Source of the DNA: an uncultured beta proteobacterium
Lineage (GTDB): Bacteria > Pseudomonadota > Gammaproteobacteria > Burkholderiales > Burkholderiaceae_C
DNA: 23,393 bases
Direction of reading: 5' to 3'
Assembly (NCBI GenBank): GCA_903920405.1
Contig: CAIXMC010000069.1
Coordinates: forward strand, 1 to 23,393
Below the pieces are notes generated by a model. The model was not told the origin of the DNA and ran no database searches. It saw only the letters and a program-made list of their open reading frames with translations. A program made the position numbers and the translations under genes. Shown one piece after another: positions 8,524 to 15,484 of this stretch (the stretch's first letter is position 1; the number at the start of each line of letters is the position of its first letter).

Positions 8524-10053
8524 CTATGCCAGTGACTCCAGACCAAGTTCCTGAATTTTGCGCGTGATGGTGTTGCGACCTATGCCAAGTTTTTGGGCAG
8601 CTTCGATACGTCTGCCATGTGTGACGGTCAGTGCGGCCAAAATCAGGCTTGATTCAAAACGGCGAGTCAGCTCATCCCAAACATCACAGCGGTCTGTTGA
8701 CAGCAGCGCATGCGCGTGGGCTTGCAGCCCGTGTTCCCAATTTGGGACCAGCACCTTTGTTCTGCCATCCGTTACAGATAATGCACTCATGGACGCGACC
8801 AAAGCATCAGAGGCAGCCTCACTACATTCAGCAACATCACCCTGAACTGAACATAAAGTTGTCATCTCGTCAGGGACACATGAAGCATGGGTCACCACCC
8901 CAATTTCGGGAGGCAAGTCTTTGGGTTCAATGGACTGCGCCGGGGCCATGACGCTCAGCCAGTGACAGATGTTTTCAAGCTGACGCACATTACCCGGAAA
9001 AGCAAAATTGCCAAGCCAAGTCAATGCAGCCTCAGAAATACGCTTGGCCTCGATCCCCAACTGCGCCGCGCTTTGCTGCAAAAAATGACGCGTGAGCATG
9101 GGGATGTCTTCACGACGTTCACGCAGTGGTGGCAGACGCAATCGAATCACATTGAGACGGTGAAAAAGGTCTTCACGAAATGCCCCGTCTTTGACGCGCT
9201 GCTCCAGATTTTGATGCGTGGCAGCAATCACACGAACGTTGGTTTTGACAGCACCATGTCCCCCCACGCGGTAAAAATGTCCATCGGAGAGCACCCACAA
9301 CAGACGGGTTTGCAAATCAAACGGCATGTCGCCAATTTCATCCAGAAACAAAGTTCCCGCGTCAGCCTGCTCAAAACGGCCTCGGCGCATGGTTTGCGCA
9401 CCCGTGAAAGCTCCGCGCTCATGGCCAAACAGTTCAGACTCTAGTAAATCTTTGGGAATCGCGGCTGTATTGATGGCCACAAAAGGTCCGTTGGCGCGTG
9501 GTGAATGCTTGTGCAATGCCTTGGCCACAAGTTCTTTGCCAGAACCTGATTCGCCCGTGATCATGACGGTCACGTTGCTTTGGCTCAAGCGGCCAATGGC
9601 GCGAAACACATCCTGCATGGCAGGAGCCTGTCCCAGCATCTCGGGGGCCTGCGTGATGCGTTCCTCTGCCACTTCCTCACGATGACTTTCTTCTACGGCA
9701 CGACGAATCAGCTCCACCGCCTTGGGCAAATCGAAGGGCTTGGGCAAGTATTCAAATGCACCCCCTTGAAAAGCCGATACCGCGCTGTCCAAATCAGAAT
9801 ACGCGGTCATGATAATGACAGGCAAACCCGGAAACGCTGCCTTGACCTTGTCCAGCAATTCAAGACCAGAGCCGCCAGGCATTCGGATGTCACTCACCAA
9901 CACCTGTGGCCCGCATTCACCCTCACTCGTCAGGGCGTGAAGTACATCACTCGTATTGGTAAAACTTCGGGTAGGCAGTTTTTCGCGCAACAGTGCTTTT
10001 TCAAGCACAAAACGGATCGACTGGTCATCATCCACAATCCAGATGGGTTTCAT
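8524..10053 (-). CDS. ntrC: Nitrogen regulation response regulator NtrC (sigma-54 activator)
   Basis: Activates sigma-54 promoters of nitrogen assimilation genes when phosphorylated by NtrB. The 509-residue protein has a receiver domain (acidic pocket D8-D10, phospho-acceptor D55 in SDIRMPG, T83, K105), an AAA+ domain with Walker A GESGSGKE (167-174), the sigma-54 contact loop GAFTGA (214-219) and Walker B LFLDEIGDM (235-243), and a C-terminal Fis-type helix-turn-helix (AAQKLGIGRNTITRKIQELG). It is about 40 residues longer than E. coli NtrC; the extra length is a linker between the AAA+ and DNA-binding domains. It follows ntrB by 22 bp with a good ribosome site (GAAGGTAA), so the two are one operon. 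glnA, often upstream of this pair, is absent from the window. Confidence 0.95.
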   Translation of the reverse strand: MKPIWIVDDDQSIRFVLEKALLREKLPTRSFTNTSDVLHALTSEGECGPQVLVSDIRMPGGSGLELLDKVKAAFPGLPVIIMTAYSDLDSAVSAFQGGAFEYLPKPFDLPKAVELIRRAVEESHREEVAEERITQAPEMLGQAPAMQDVFRAIGRLSQSNVTVMITGESGSGKELVAKALHKHSPRANGPFVAINTAAIPKDLLESELFGHERGAFTGAQTMRRGRFEQADAGTLFLDEIGDMPFDLQTRLLWVLSDGHFYRVGGHGAVKTNVRVIAATHQNLEQRVKDGAFREDLFHRLNVIRLRLPPLRERREDIPMLTRHFLQQSAAQLGIEAKRISEAALTWLGNFAFPGNVRQLENICHWLSVMAPAQSIEPKDLPPEIGVVTHASCVPDEMTTLCSVQGDVAECSEAASDALVASMSALSVTDGRTKVLVPNWEHGLQAHAHALLSTDRCDVWDELTRRFESSLILAALTVTHGRRIEAAQKLGIGRNTITRKIQELGLESLA

Positions 10054-10075
10054 ATCGTTTTATTACCTTCAAAGC

Positions 10076-11122
10076 TCATGGCAGAGGAATCAGTATTTTG
10101 AAATCTGTCAATCCGGGCACACTGTCACACTCAATCAAGCCGAGATGTTGCTGAATCACCGTTTGCGCCAAAGTGAGTCCTAACCCAGAACCTCCTTCGC
10201 GTCCTGACACCAGCGGGTAAAAAATACGGTCTTTGATGGAGTCTGGCACGCCAGGCCCATTGTCTATCACACGCAATTCCAGTGCCAACCTGTAGCGCTG
10301 CTTGCCGACGGTGATTTGTCGTGCCACGCGTGTGCGAAATATCAGCCGTGCGTTGTTTTGTGCAATACGTTGTGTCAGCGCCAGACAGGCATTGTGGGCA
10401 ATATTCAGCAGCGCCTGAATCAGTTGCTCACGGTCGCCCCGAAACTCGGGGATGGACGTGTCATAGTCTTGAACCACCTCCAGGCCTTTTGGAAATTCGG
10501 CCAAAATCAACGAACGAACGCGCTCACACACTTCGTGAATGTTGACATCGCTCACCACATGTACTTTTCGGTGTGGTGCGAGCAATCTATCGACCAGTAC
10601 CTGTAGGCGGTCGGCCTCGTGAATGATGACTTGGGTGTATTCGATCATGTCGGGGGAGGCCAACTCCATTTCAAGCAGTTGTGCCGCACCACGAATTCCC
10701 CCCAGCGGGTTTTTAATTTCGTGCGCCAGGTTGCGAATCAGCTCCTTGTTGGCCAGCGACTGTTCGGCTAAGCGTTCTTCACGATCCTGACGTGCCTGCA
10801 CCTCCAAAGGCAGCAATTCCACAATGATGTCCTCGTCTTCAGTCAGTGTGACCAGAACATGCACCGGCAAGGGATCGTGTGCCATGCGCAACATTTGCGC
10901 GTCATAACGCAGGGCTGAAAACCCGTTCTCACTGACAGTTTTCAGGATGTGGCGCAAATGCTCAGGCTCTGTGAAGCTGTCAGGAAATTGTGACCCCACA
11001 ATCGACCGCCGTGATATGCCAAAAGCATCTTCCAGTGCAGCGTTGGCAAAACGCACCACCCCATCGCCATGCACCACGGCCACCAGCGTGGCCAGAAAAT
11101 CAAACGCCTTGTAACGATCCAT
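10076..11122 (-). CDS. ntrB: Nitrogen regulation sensor histidine kinase NtrB
   Basis: Cytoplasmic kinase/phosphatase that controls NtrC phosphorylation, normally under PII control. The 348-residue protein has no membrane segment. It has an N-terminal PAS domain (about 10-110), a dimerisation/phospho-acceptor helix with H134 in NLAHEIKNPLGGIRGAAQLL, and a GHKL ATPase with N box LLNIAHNACLAL (N240, N244), G1 box DNGPGVPD (D287) and G2 box GGSGLGL (310-316). Length and the HEIKNPLGGIRGAAQLLE signature fit the GlnL/NtrB family closely. The promoter must lie in the 138-bp gap to the divergent SIS gene; no sigma-54 (TGGCAC-N5-TTGCA) element was recognised there. Confidence 0.95.
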   Translation of the reverse strand: MDRYKAFDFLATLVAVVHGDGVVRFANAALEDAFGISRRSIVGSQFPDSFTEPEHLRHILKTVSENGFSALRYDAQMLRMAHDPLPVHVLVTLTEDEDIIVELLPLEVQARQDREERLAEQSLANKELIRNLAHEIKNPLGGIRGAAQLLEMELASPDMIEYTQVIIHEADRLQVLVDRLLAPHRKVHVVSDVNIHEVCERVRSLILAEFPKGLEVVQDYDTSIPEFRGDREQLIQALLNIAHNACLALTQRIAQNNARLIFRTRVARQITVGKQRYRLALELRVIDNGPGVPDSIKDRIFYPLVSGREGGSGLGLTLAQTVIQQHLGLIECDSVPGLTDFKILIPLP

Positions 11123-11260
11123 GTTTGACGATGCTCAATGCCATAGGTGCGGTGGAAAATTCAGAACAGGCCTTCATGACACGCATTTTGTCATGACAAC
11201 CAAAGACCGCAATACGCGAACCATACATCGCTGGGCGTTGGGGCGGGTATCATTGCCACC
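11123..11260. promoter_or_regulatory. Divergent intergenic region with a perfect inverted repeat
   Basis: The gap between the divergent ntrB and SIS genes must hold both promoters or the upstream end of them. It contains a perfect 8-bp inverted repeat, TCATGACA (11174-11181) and TGTCATGA (11189-11196), separated by 7 bases. The spacing and symmetry suit either a hairpin or a dimeric regulator operator. I cannot assign a regulator. Confidence 0.35.
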
Positions 11261-11860
11261 ATGATGAAACAACGTATTGAACAACATTTTATTGACAGTG
11301 CCGATCTGAAATACAAGGCGGCTTCCCTGCTCAGCGGGCCTATTGCAGATGCTGTGCAGGTTTTGATGGATTGCATCACCGGTGGTGGCAAGGTGCTGGT
11401 GTGTGGCAATGGCGGCTCTGCCGCAGATGCCCAACACTTTGCTGCCGAGTTTGTGGGGCGCTTTGAACGTGAGCGCCCCGAGCTGGCAGCCATTGCATTG
11501 ACGACCGACACTTCCATCATCACTGCTGTGGGTAATGATTACGATTTCAGCGTGATTTTTTCGCGTCAGGTACGTGCTTTGGGTCATGCGGGGGATGTGC
11601 TGATGGCCATTTCGACCAGCGGTAACTCTGGCAATGTGCTCAAGGCTATTGAAGCTGCACATGAGCGCGACATGCAGGTCATTGGCCTCAGCGGGCGTGG
11701 AGGTGGTCAGATGAATCAGGCTTTGCTGGCAGACGACGTGCATATCTGCGTTCCCCACGATCGTACTGCGCGCATTCAGGAAGTTCATTTGCTCACGCTG
11801 CATTGTCTTTGCGATGCTGTCGATAACCAACTCCTGGGTGACACGGAAAACAAATCATGA
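11261..11860 (+). CDS. SIS-domain phosphoheptose isomerase / DiaA-like protein
   Basis: A 199-residue single SIS-domain protein with CGNGGSAADAQH (48-59), TSGNSGNV (119-126) and TARIQEVHLLTLHCLCD near the C-terminus. Two functions compete. GmhA converts sedoheptulose 7-phosphate to heptose 7-phosphate for LPS; its catalytic glutamate and histidine are present here as E63 (HFAAEFVGR) and H176 (RIQEVH). DiaA promotes DnaA assembly at oriC; the C-terminal pattern and the gene order, immediately before a BON-domain lipoprotein as in E. coli diaA-dolP, favour this. The retained catalytic pair argues for isomerase activity, the context for DiaA, so I leave the symbol blank. It overlaps the next gene by ATGA. 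Confidence 0.85.
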   Translation: MMKQRIEQHFIDSADLKYKAASLLSGPIADAVQVLMDCITGGGKVLVCGNGGSAADAQHFAAEFVGRFERERPELAAIALTTDTSIITAVGNDYDFSVIFSRQVRALGHAGDVLMAISTSGNSGNVLKAIEAAHERDMQVIGLSGRGGGQMNQALLADDVHICVPHDRTARIQEVHLLTLHCLCDAVDNQLLGDTENKS

Positions 11861-12507
11861 AATTTATTGAAGGCAAATTTTTCATCATCATGGTGCTTGG
11901 CGGCATTCTGACGGCTGCACTCTCTGCACTTTCTGCTTGTGTGCCCATGATGGTGGGGGGCGCTGTGGTGGGCGGCACTTTGGTGGCCACTGACCGGCGC
12001 ACACCGGGCACCCAACTGGAAGACAGGGGCATTGAGATGCGATCCGCCAGCCGCATTCAAGAGCATCTGGGCGACAGAGTTCATGTGAATGTGAACAGTT
12101 ACAACCGGCGTGTATTGCTGACCGGCGAAGTTCCCAATGCGCAAGACAAACAACTGGTCGAAAAAGTGGTCTCCAGGGTCAGTAACATTCAAGCCATTGT
12201 GAACGAGCTGGTTGTTTTGGGACACTCCACCTTGGCGCAGCGTTCGTCTGATTCACTGGTCACGGGCAGGGTCAAGGCCAGTTTGGTCGATGCCAGAGAC
12301 CTCTACGCCAACGCCTTTCTGGTGGTGACTGAACGTGGCACCACCTATTTGATGGGCAAAGTGACAGAGCGCGAAGCCAACAGTGCCACCGAAGCTGCTC
12401 GCAGCACCAATGGGGTGCAAAAAGTGGTGCGCGTGTTTGACATCATCAGCGAAGATGAACTGCGCGAGCTGTTGCCACACCCCGCATCTGCATCCAAACC
12501 TAAATGA
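11857..12507 (+). CDS. BON-domain outer-membrane lipoprotein (DolP/YraP-like)
   Basis: A 216-residue lipoprotein with an N-terminal hydrophobic segment and lipobox LSAC (cysteine 28), so it is predicted to be lipidated and sorted to the outer membrane (no aspartate after the cysteine). Two BON domains follow: about 55-120 (SYNRRVLLTGEVPNAQDKQL) and about 125-195 (TTYLMGKVTEREANSATEAA). BON domains bind phospholipid; E. coli DolP supports envelope integrity at division sites. The GGAVVGGTLVATDRRTPG linker after the lipobox is typical of the family. It is translationally coupled to the SIS gene (ATGA at 11857-11860). Its 3' end overlaps the convergent pilU gene by 8 bp, so there is no room for an intergenic terminator. 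Confidence 0.9.
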   Translation: MKFIEGKFFIIMVLGGILTAALSALSACVPMMVGGAVVGGTLVATDRRTPGTQLEDRGIEMRSASRIQEHLGDRVHVNVNSYNRRVLLTGEVPNAQDKQLVEKVVSRVSNIQAIVNELVVLGHSTLAQRSSDSLVTGRVKASLVDARDLYANAFLVVTERGTTYLMGKVTEREANSATEAARSTNGVQKVVRVFDIISEDELRELLPHPASASKPK

Positions 12508-13636
12508 TCGTCATGTTTTCAGTGCCAGCACTTAAATCCTGACGCTTGCTGCGTTGGCTGTTGAGTTTGATTTGCAGGCGAAGGTCATTGACAGAGTCTG
12601 CATTGCGAAGGGCATCTTCGTAAGAGATTTGATTGGCCTCGAAAGCATCAAACAGGGCTTGATCAAAGGTTTGCATGCCCATATTCCGGCTTTTTTTCAT
12701 GACTTCCTTGATCTCGGTAACCTCGCCTTTGAAAATCAGGTCAGAGATCAAAGGTGAATTGAGCATGATTTCCACAATCGCTACCCGTCCCTTGCCGTCT
12801 TGCTTGGGTACCAGGCGCTGAGACACCAAGGCTCTGAGGTTCAGCGACAAATCCATCAACAGTTGCATGCGGCGCTCTTCAGGGAAAAAGTTAATCACCC
12901 GATCAAGCGCCTGGTTGGCGCTGTTGGCATGCAGTGTGGCCAGACACAGGTGGCCGGTTTCTGCAAAAGTGACCGCATGTTCCATGGTTGCACGGTCACG
13001 AATTTCGCCCATCAAAATCACATCAGGAGCCTGACGCAGGGTATTTTTCAAGGCTGCTTCCCAACTGTCGGTGTCAATGCCGACTTCGCGCTGGGTGACA
13101 ACACAGTTTTTGTGCGCATGAACAAACTCAACGGGGTCCTCGATGGTGATGATGTGCCCATAGGTCGATTCATTGCGCCAGTCCACCATCGCTGCAAGGG
13201 AAGTTGATTTACCTGAACCGGTAGCTCCCACCAAAATGCACAGTCCACGTTTGCTGTTGACCACTTCCTTCAGGATGGGAGGCAGGTTCAGGCTGTCGAT
13301 GGTGGGTAATTTGCTGGGAATGGTACGCAGCACCATTCCCACTCTGCCTTGCTGTATGAAGGCATTCACACGAAAACGCCCCAAATTGGGGGGTGCGATG
13401 GCAAAGTTGCACTCTTTGGTGCGCTCAAACTCTGCCACCTGTTTGTCGCTCATGATGGAACGTGCCAGTGCGATGGTATGACCACCATTCAAAGGCTGCG
13501 GTGAAACCTTGGTCACCTTGCCATCGACCTTGATGGCGGGCGGAAATTCTGCTGTGATGAAAAGGTCGCTGCCACCACGTCCGACCATGAGTTTGAGTAA
13601 ATCGGTAATAAAGGTACTGGCCTGTTCGCGTTCCAT
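12500..13636 (-). CDS. pilU: Type IV pilus retraction-associated ATPase PilU
   Basis: Hexameric secretion-type ATPase paralogous to PilT that assists pilus retraction from the cytoplasmic side of the inner membrane. The 378 residues include an N-terminal PAS-like domain (GGSDLFITAEFPPAIKVDG), Walker A GATGSGKS (137-144), the Asp-box region TIEDPVEFVH, Walker B VILMGE (206-211) and the His-box GHLCLATLHANSA. The NMGMQTFDQALFDAFE stretch and the C-terminal extension (LKLNSQRSKRQDLSAGTENM region) separate PilU from PilT. It starts 25 bp after the pilT stop, so the two form an operon. The ribosome site before its ATG is not obvious. The stop overlaps the end of the convergent BON-protein gene. 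Confidence 0.94.
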   Translation of the reverse strand: MEREQASTFITDLLKLMVGRGGSDLFITAEFPPAIKVDGKVTKVSPQPLNGGHTIALARSIMSDKQVAEFERTKECNFAIAPPNLGRFRVNAFIQQGRVGMVLRTIPSKLPTIDSLNLPPILKEVVNSKRGLCILVGATGSGKSTSLAAMVDWRNESTYGHIITIEDPVEFVHAHKNCVVTQREVGIDTDSWEAALKNTLRQAPDVILMGEIRDRATMEHAVTFAETGHLCLATLHANSANQALDRVINFFPEERRMQLLMDLSLNLRALVSQRLVPKQDGKGRVAIVEIMLNSPLISDLIFKGEVTEIKEVMKKSRNMGMQTFDQALFDAFEANQISYEDALRNADSVNDLRLQIKLNSQRSKRQDLSAGTENMTII

Positions 13637-13661
13637 AGGATGTGATACTCAATAAATGGAT

Positions 13662-14705
13662 TTAGCCCGGAAAATTATCCGGAATTTTGGCTTTTGAACG
13701 AGCTTCCGAGGGCACAATGATATTGCGCCGCACCAGGTCAGTCAGATTTTGATCCAGCGTTTGCATGCCAACACTGTTGCCTGTCTGAATGCTCGAATAC
13801 ATCTGCGCCACCTTGGCCTCACGAATCAAATTGCGAATGGCACTGGTGCCTAGCATGATTTCGTGAGCGGCAACCCTCCCTTGCCCGTCTTTGGTTTTGC
13901 ACAGGGTTTGCGAAATGACCGCCTGCAGCGATTCAGACAGCATGGCACGAATCATTTCTTTTTCTTCAGCAGGAAACACGTCAATAATCCGGTCAATGGT
14001 TTTGGCTGCGCTGGAGGTGTGCAGCGTTCCAAACACCAGGTGGCCTGTTTCTGCTGCGGTCATGGCCAAACGAATGGTTTCCAGATCACGCATTTCACCC
14101 ACCAAAATGGCATCGGGGTCTTCACGCAGGGCAGACCTCAAGGCTGCTGCAAAGCTCAAGGTGTGAGGCCCGACCTCGCGCTGGTTAATCAGGCATTTTT
14201 TGGATTCATGCACAAACTCAATCGGATCTTCAACCGTCAAAATATGGCCGTACTCAGTTTCATTCAGGTAGTTCACCATGGCCGCGAGGGTGGTTGATTT
14301 GCCTGAACCTGTAGGGCCGGTCACCAGCACCATACCCCGAGGTTTCAAAGCCAGATCGGCAAAAATTTTGGGGCAATTGAGTTGCTCCAGGGTCAATATT
14401 TTACTGGGAATGGTTCTGAAAACAGCCCCTGCGCCACGGTTATGGTTAAAGGCATTCACCCGAAAACGCGCCAGACCTTCAATTTCAAACGAAAAGTCAA
14501 TTTCCAGAAACTCTTCATAATGTTTGCGCTGGGCGTCATTCATGATGTCATACACCATGGCATGTACCTGTTTATGATCCAAAGCGTCCACATTGATACG
14601 CCTCACATCGCCATGCACCCGAATCATGGGTGGTAAACCGGCTGACAAATGCAAATCTGATGCCTTGTTTTTAACGCTGAAGGCTAGCAACTGTGTTATA
14701 TCCAC
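13662..14705 (-). CDS. pilT: Type IV pilus retraction ATPase PilT
   Basis: Powers retraction of type IV pili, giving twitching motility and DNA uptake. The 347-residue protein has the classical N-terminus MDITQLLAFSVKNKASDLHL, Walker A GPTGSGKS (130-137), TVEDPIEFVH, Walker B ILVGEM (200-205), His-box GHLVFGTLHTSSAAKTIDRI, and the PilT-specific C-terminal AIRNLIRE motif (289-296), needed for retraction. Translation starts at GTG (14705-14703), as the family alignment requires; a GGGGG run lies 5 bp upstream and may act as ribosome site. Only 35 bp separate it from the divergent yggS start, so the promoters probably overlap the coding ends. pilT-pilU next to yggS is a frequent arrangement in beta- and gammaproteobacteria. 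Confidence 0.96.
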   Translation of the reverse strand: MDITQLLAFSVKNKASDLHLSAGLPPMIRVHGDVRRINVDALDHKQVHAMVYDIMNDAQRKHYEEFLEIDFSFEIEGLARFRVNAFNHNRGAGAVFRTIPSKILTLEQLNCPKIFADLALKPRGMVLVTGPTGSGKSTTLAAMVNYLNETEYGHILTVEDPIEFVHESKKCLINQREVGPHTLSFAAALRSALREDPDAILVGEMRDLETIRLAMTAAETGHLVFGTLHTSSAAKTIDRIIDVFPAEEKEMIRAMLSESLQAVISQTLCKTKDGQGRVAAHEIMLGTSAIRNLIREAKVAQMYSSIQTGNSVGMQTLDQNLTDLVRRNIIVPSEARSKAKIPDNFPG

Positions 14706-14740
14706 AAAACCCCCGTTGATTTGTTACGCCTATCGTCATT

Positions 14741-15475
14741 ATGACCATGATTCAAACTCACCTCGCTCAAGCGCGCCAGCGTCTTTGTACTGCCTGCCAG
14801 GCTGCCGGGCGACCTGTGGATGCGGTCACCTTGCTGGCTGTCTCCAAAACCTTCAGTGCTGATGCTATTGAAGCTGCCTACGCTGCCGGGCAAACGGCTT
14901 TTGGTGAAAACTACATTCAGGAAGCGGTGCAAAAAATCACCCAACTGCGCCATCTGCCGCTGCAATGGCACTGTATCGGCCCCATTCAAAGCAACAAAAC
15001 CCGTCTGGTCGCCGAATATTTTGACTGGGTTCAATCGATTGATCGCATCAAAATTGCCGAACGTTTAAGCCAGCAGCGCCCCCAACGCTTAGCCTCGCTC
15101 CAAGTGTGTATCCAGGTCAATATTGATGGGGGTTCTACCAAGTCGGGCGTGCATCCCGATGATCTTTTGGAATTGGCACAAGCGATGTCTCAACTGCCCC
15201 ATTTGTGCCTTCGTGGCATCATGTGCATCCCTGAACCAGCTCCTGATTTGATAGCTGCCAACGCAGTACTGGCAAGGGCTAGAGGCCTTTTTGATGCCTT
15301 AAATTCCCAAGGTTTTTCGCTCGATACCCTGTCCATGGGCATGAGCGCAGACCTCGAAGTTGCCGTAGCTGCAGGCAGCACCATGGTGCGCGTGGGCAGT
15401 GCCATTTTTGGGCAGCGAAAATCTGACGAGCCAAATGCAGAACTTATTGCTGACCATGTCCTTAGCACGCTATAG
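14741..15475 (+). CDS. yggS: YggS/PLPBP-family pyridoxal phosphate homeostasis protein
   Basis: A PLP-binding alanine racemase-like barrel protein without known enzymatic activity that buffers free cofactor. The 244 residues show the PLP lysine K36 in LLAVSKTF, FGENYIQE (54-61), WHCIGPIQSNK (76-86), and SMGMSADLEVAVAAGSTMVRVGSAIFG (199-224). Family members usually end within a few residues of IFG.R. Here 20 more residues follow, and from residue 227 on they are encoded by a half copy of the MITE-like repeat (15418-15465). A second repeat (15246-15294) codes for residues 169-185, keeping frame and roughly family length. The gene is divergent from pilT. The next gene begins 9 bp after the stop, so yggS may share a transcript with the signalling operon. 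Confidence 0.93.
   Translation: MTMIQTHLAQARQRLCTACQAAGRPVDAVTLLAVSKTFSADAIEAAYAAGQTAFGENYIQEAVQKITQLRHLPLQWHCIGPIQSNKTRLVAEYFDWVQSIDRIKIAERLSQQRPQRLASLQVCIQVNIDGGSTKSGVHPDDLLELAQAMSQLPHLCLRGIMCIPEPAPDLIAANAVLARARGLFDALNSQGFSLDTLSMGMSADLEVAVAAGSTMVRVGSAIFGQRKSDEPNAELIADHVLSTL
15246..15294. repeat. Dispersed GATAGCT/GGCTAGAGGCC repeat inside yggS
   Basis: The segment contains TTTGATAGCTGCCAACGCAG followed by TACTGGCAAGGGCTAGAGGC and CTTTTTGAT. It is the best match in the window to the consensus-like blocks GATAGCT, ACGCA, GGGCTAGAGGCC and TTTTT. It is fully within the yggS reading frame (residues 169-185). Confidence 0.6.
15418..15465. mobile_element. MITE-like half copy C, fused to the yggS 3' end
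   Basis: From AAATCTGACGAGCC through AATGCAGAACTTATTGCTGA to CCATGTCCTTAG it matches the right half of copies D and E. The left half is missing. Stop codon TAG of yggS follows 7 bp beyond the repeat edge. Confidence 0.75.
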
Positions 15476-15484
15476 TGTCAACCC

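Noticed and set aside
10054..11260. Sigma-54 promoter upstream of ntrB
   Set aside because: I looked for TGG-C-N-TTGC spacing in the divergent gap and found no acceptable match.
11174..11830. 218-codon minus-strand open frame opposite the SIS gene
   Set aside because: The plus strand carries an unmistakable SIS domain; the antisense frame has no support.
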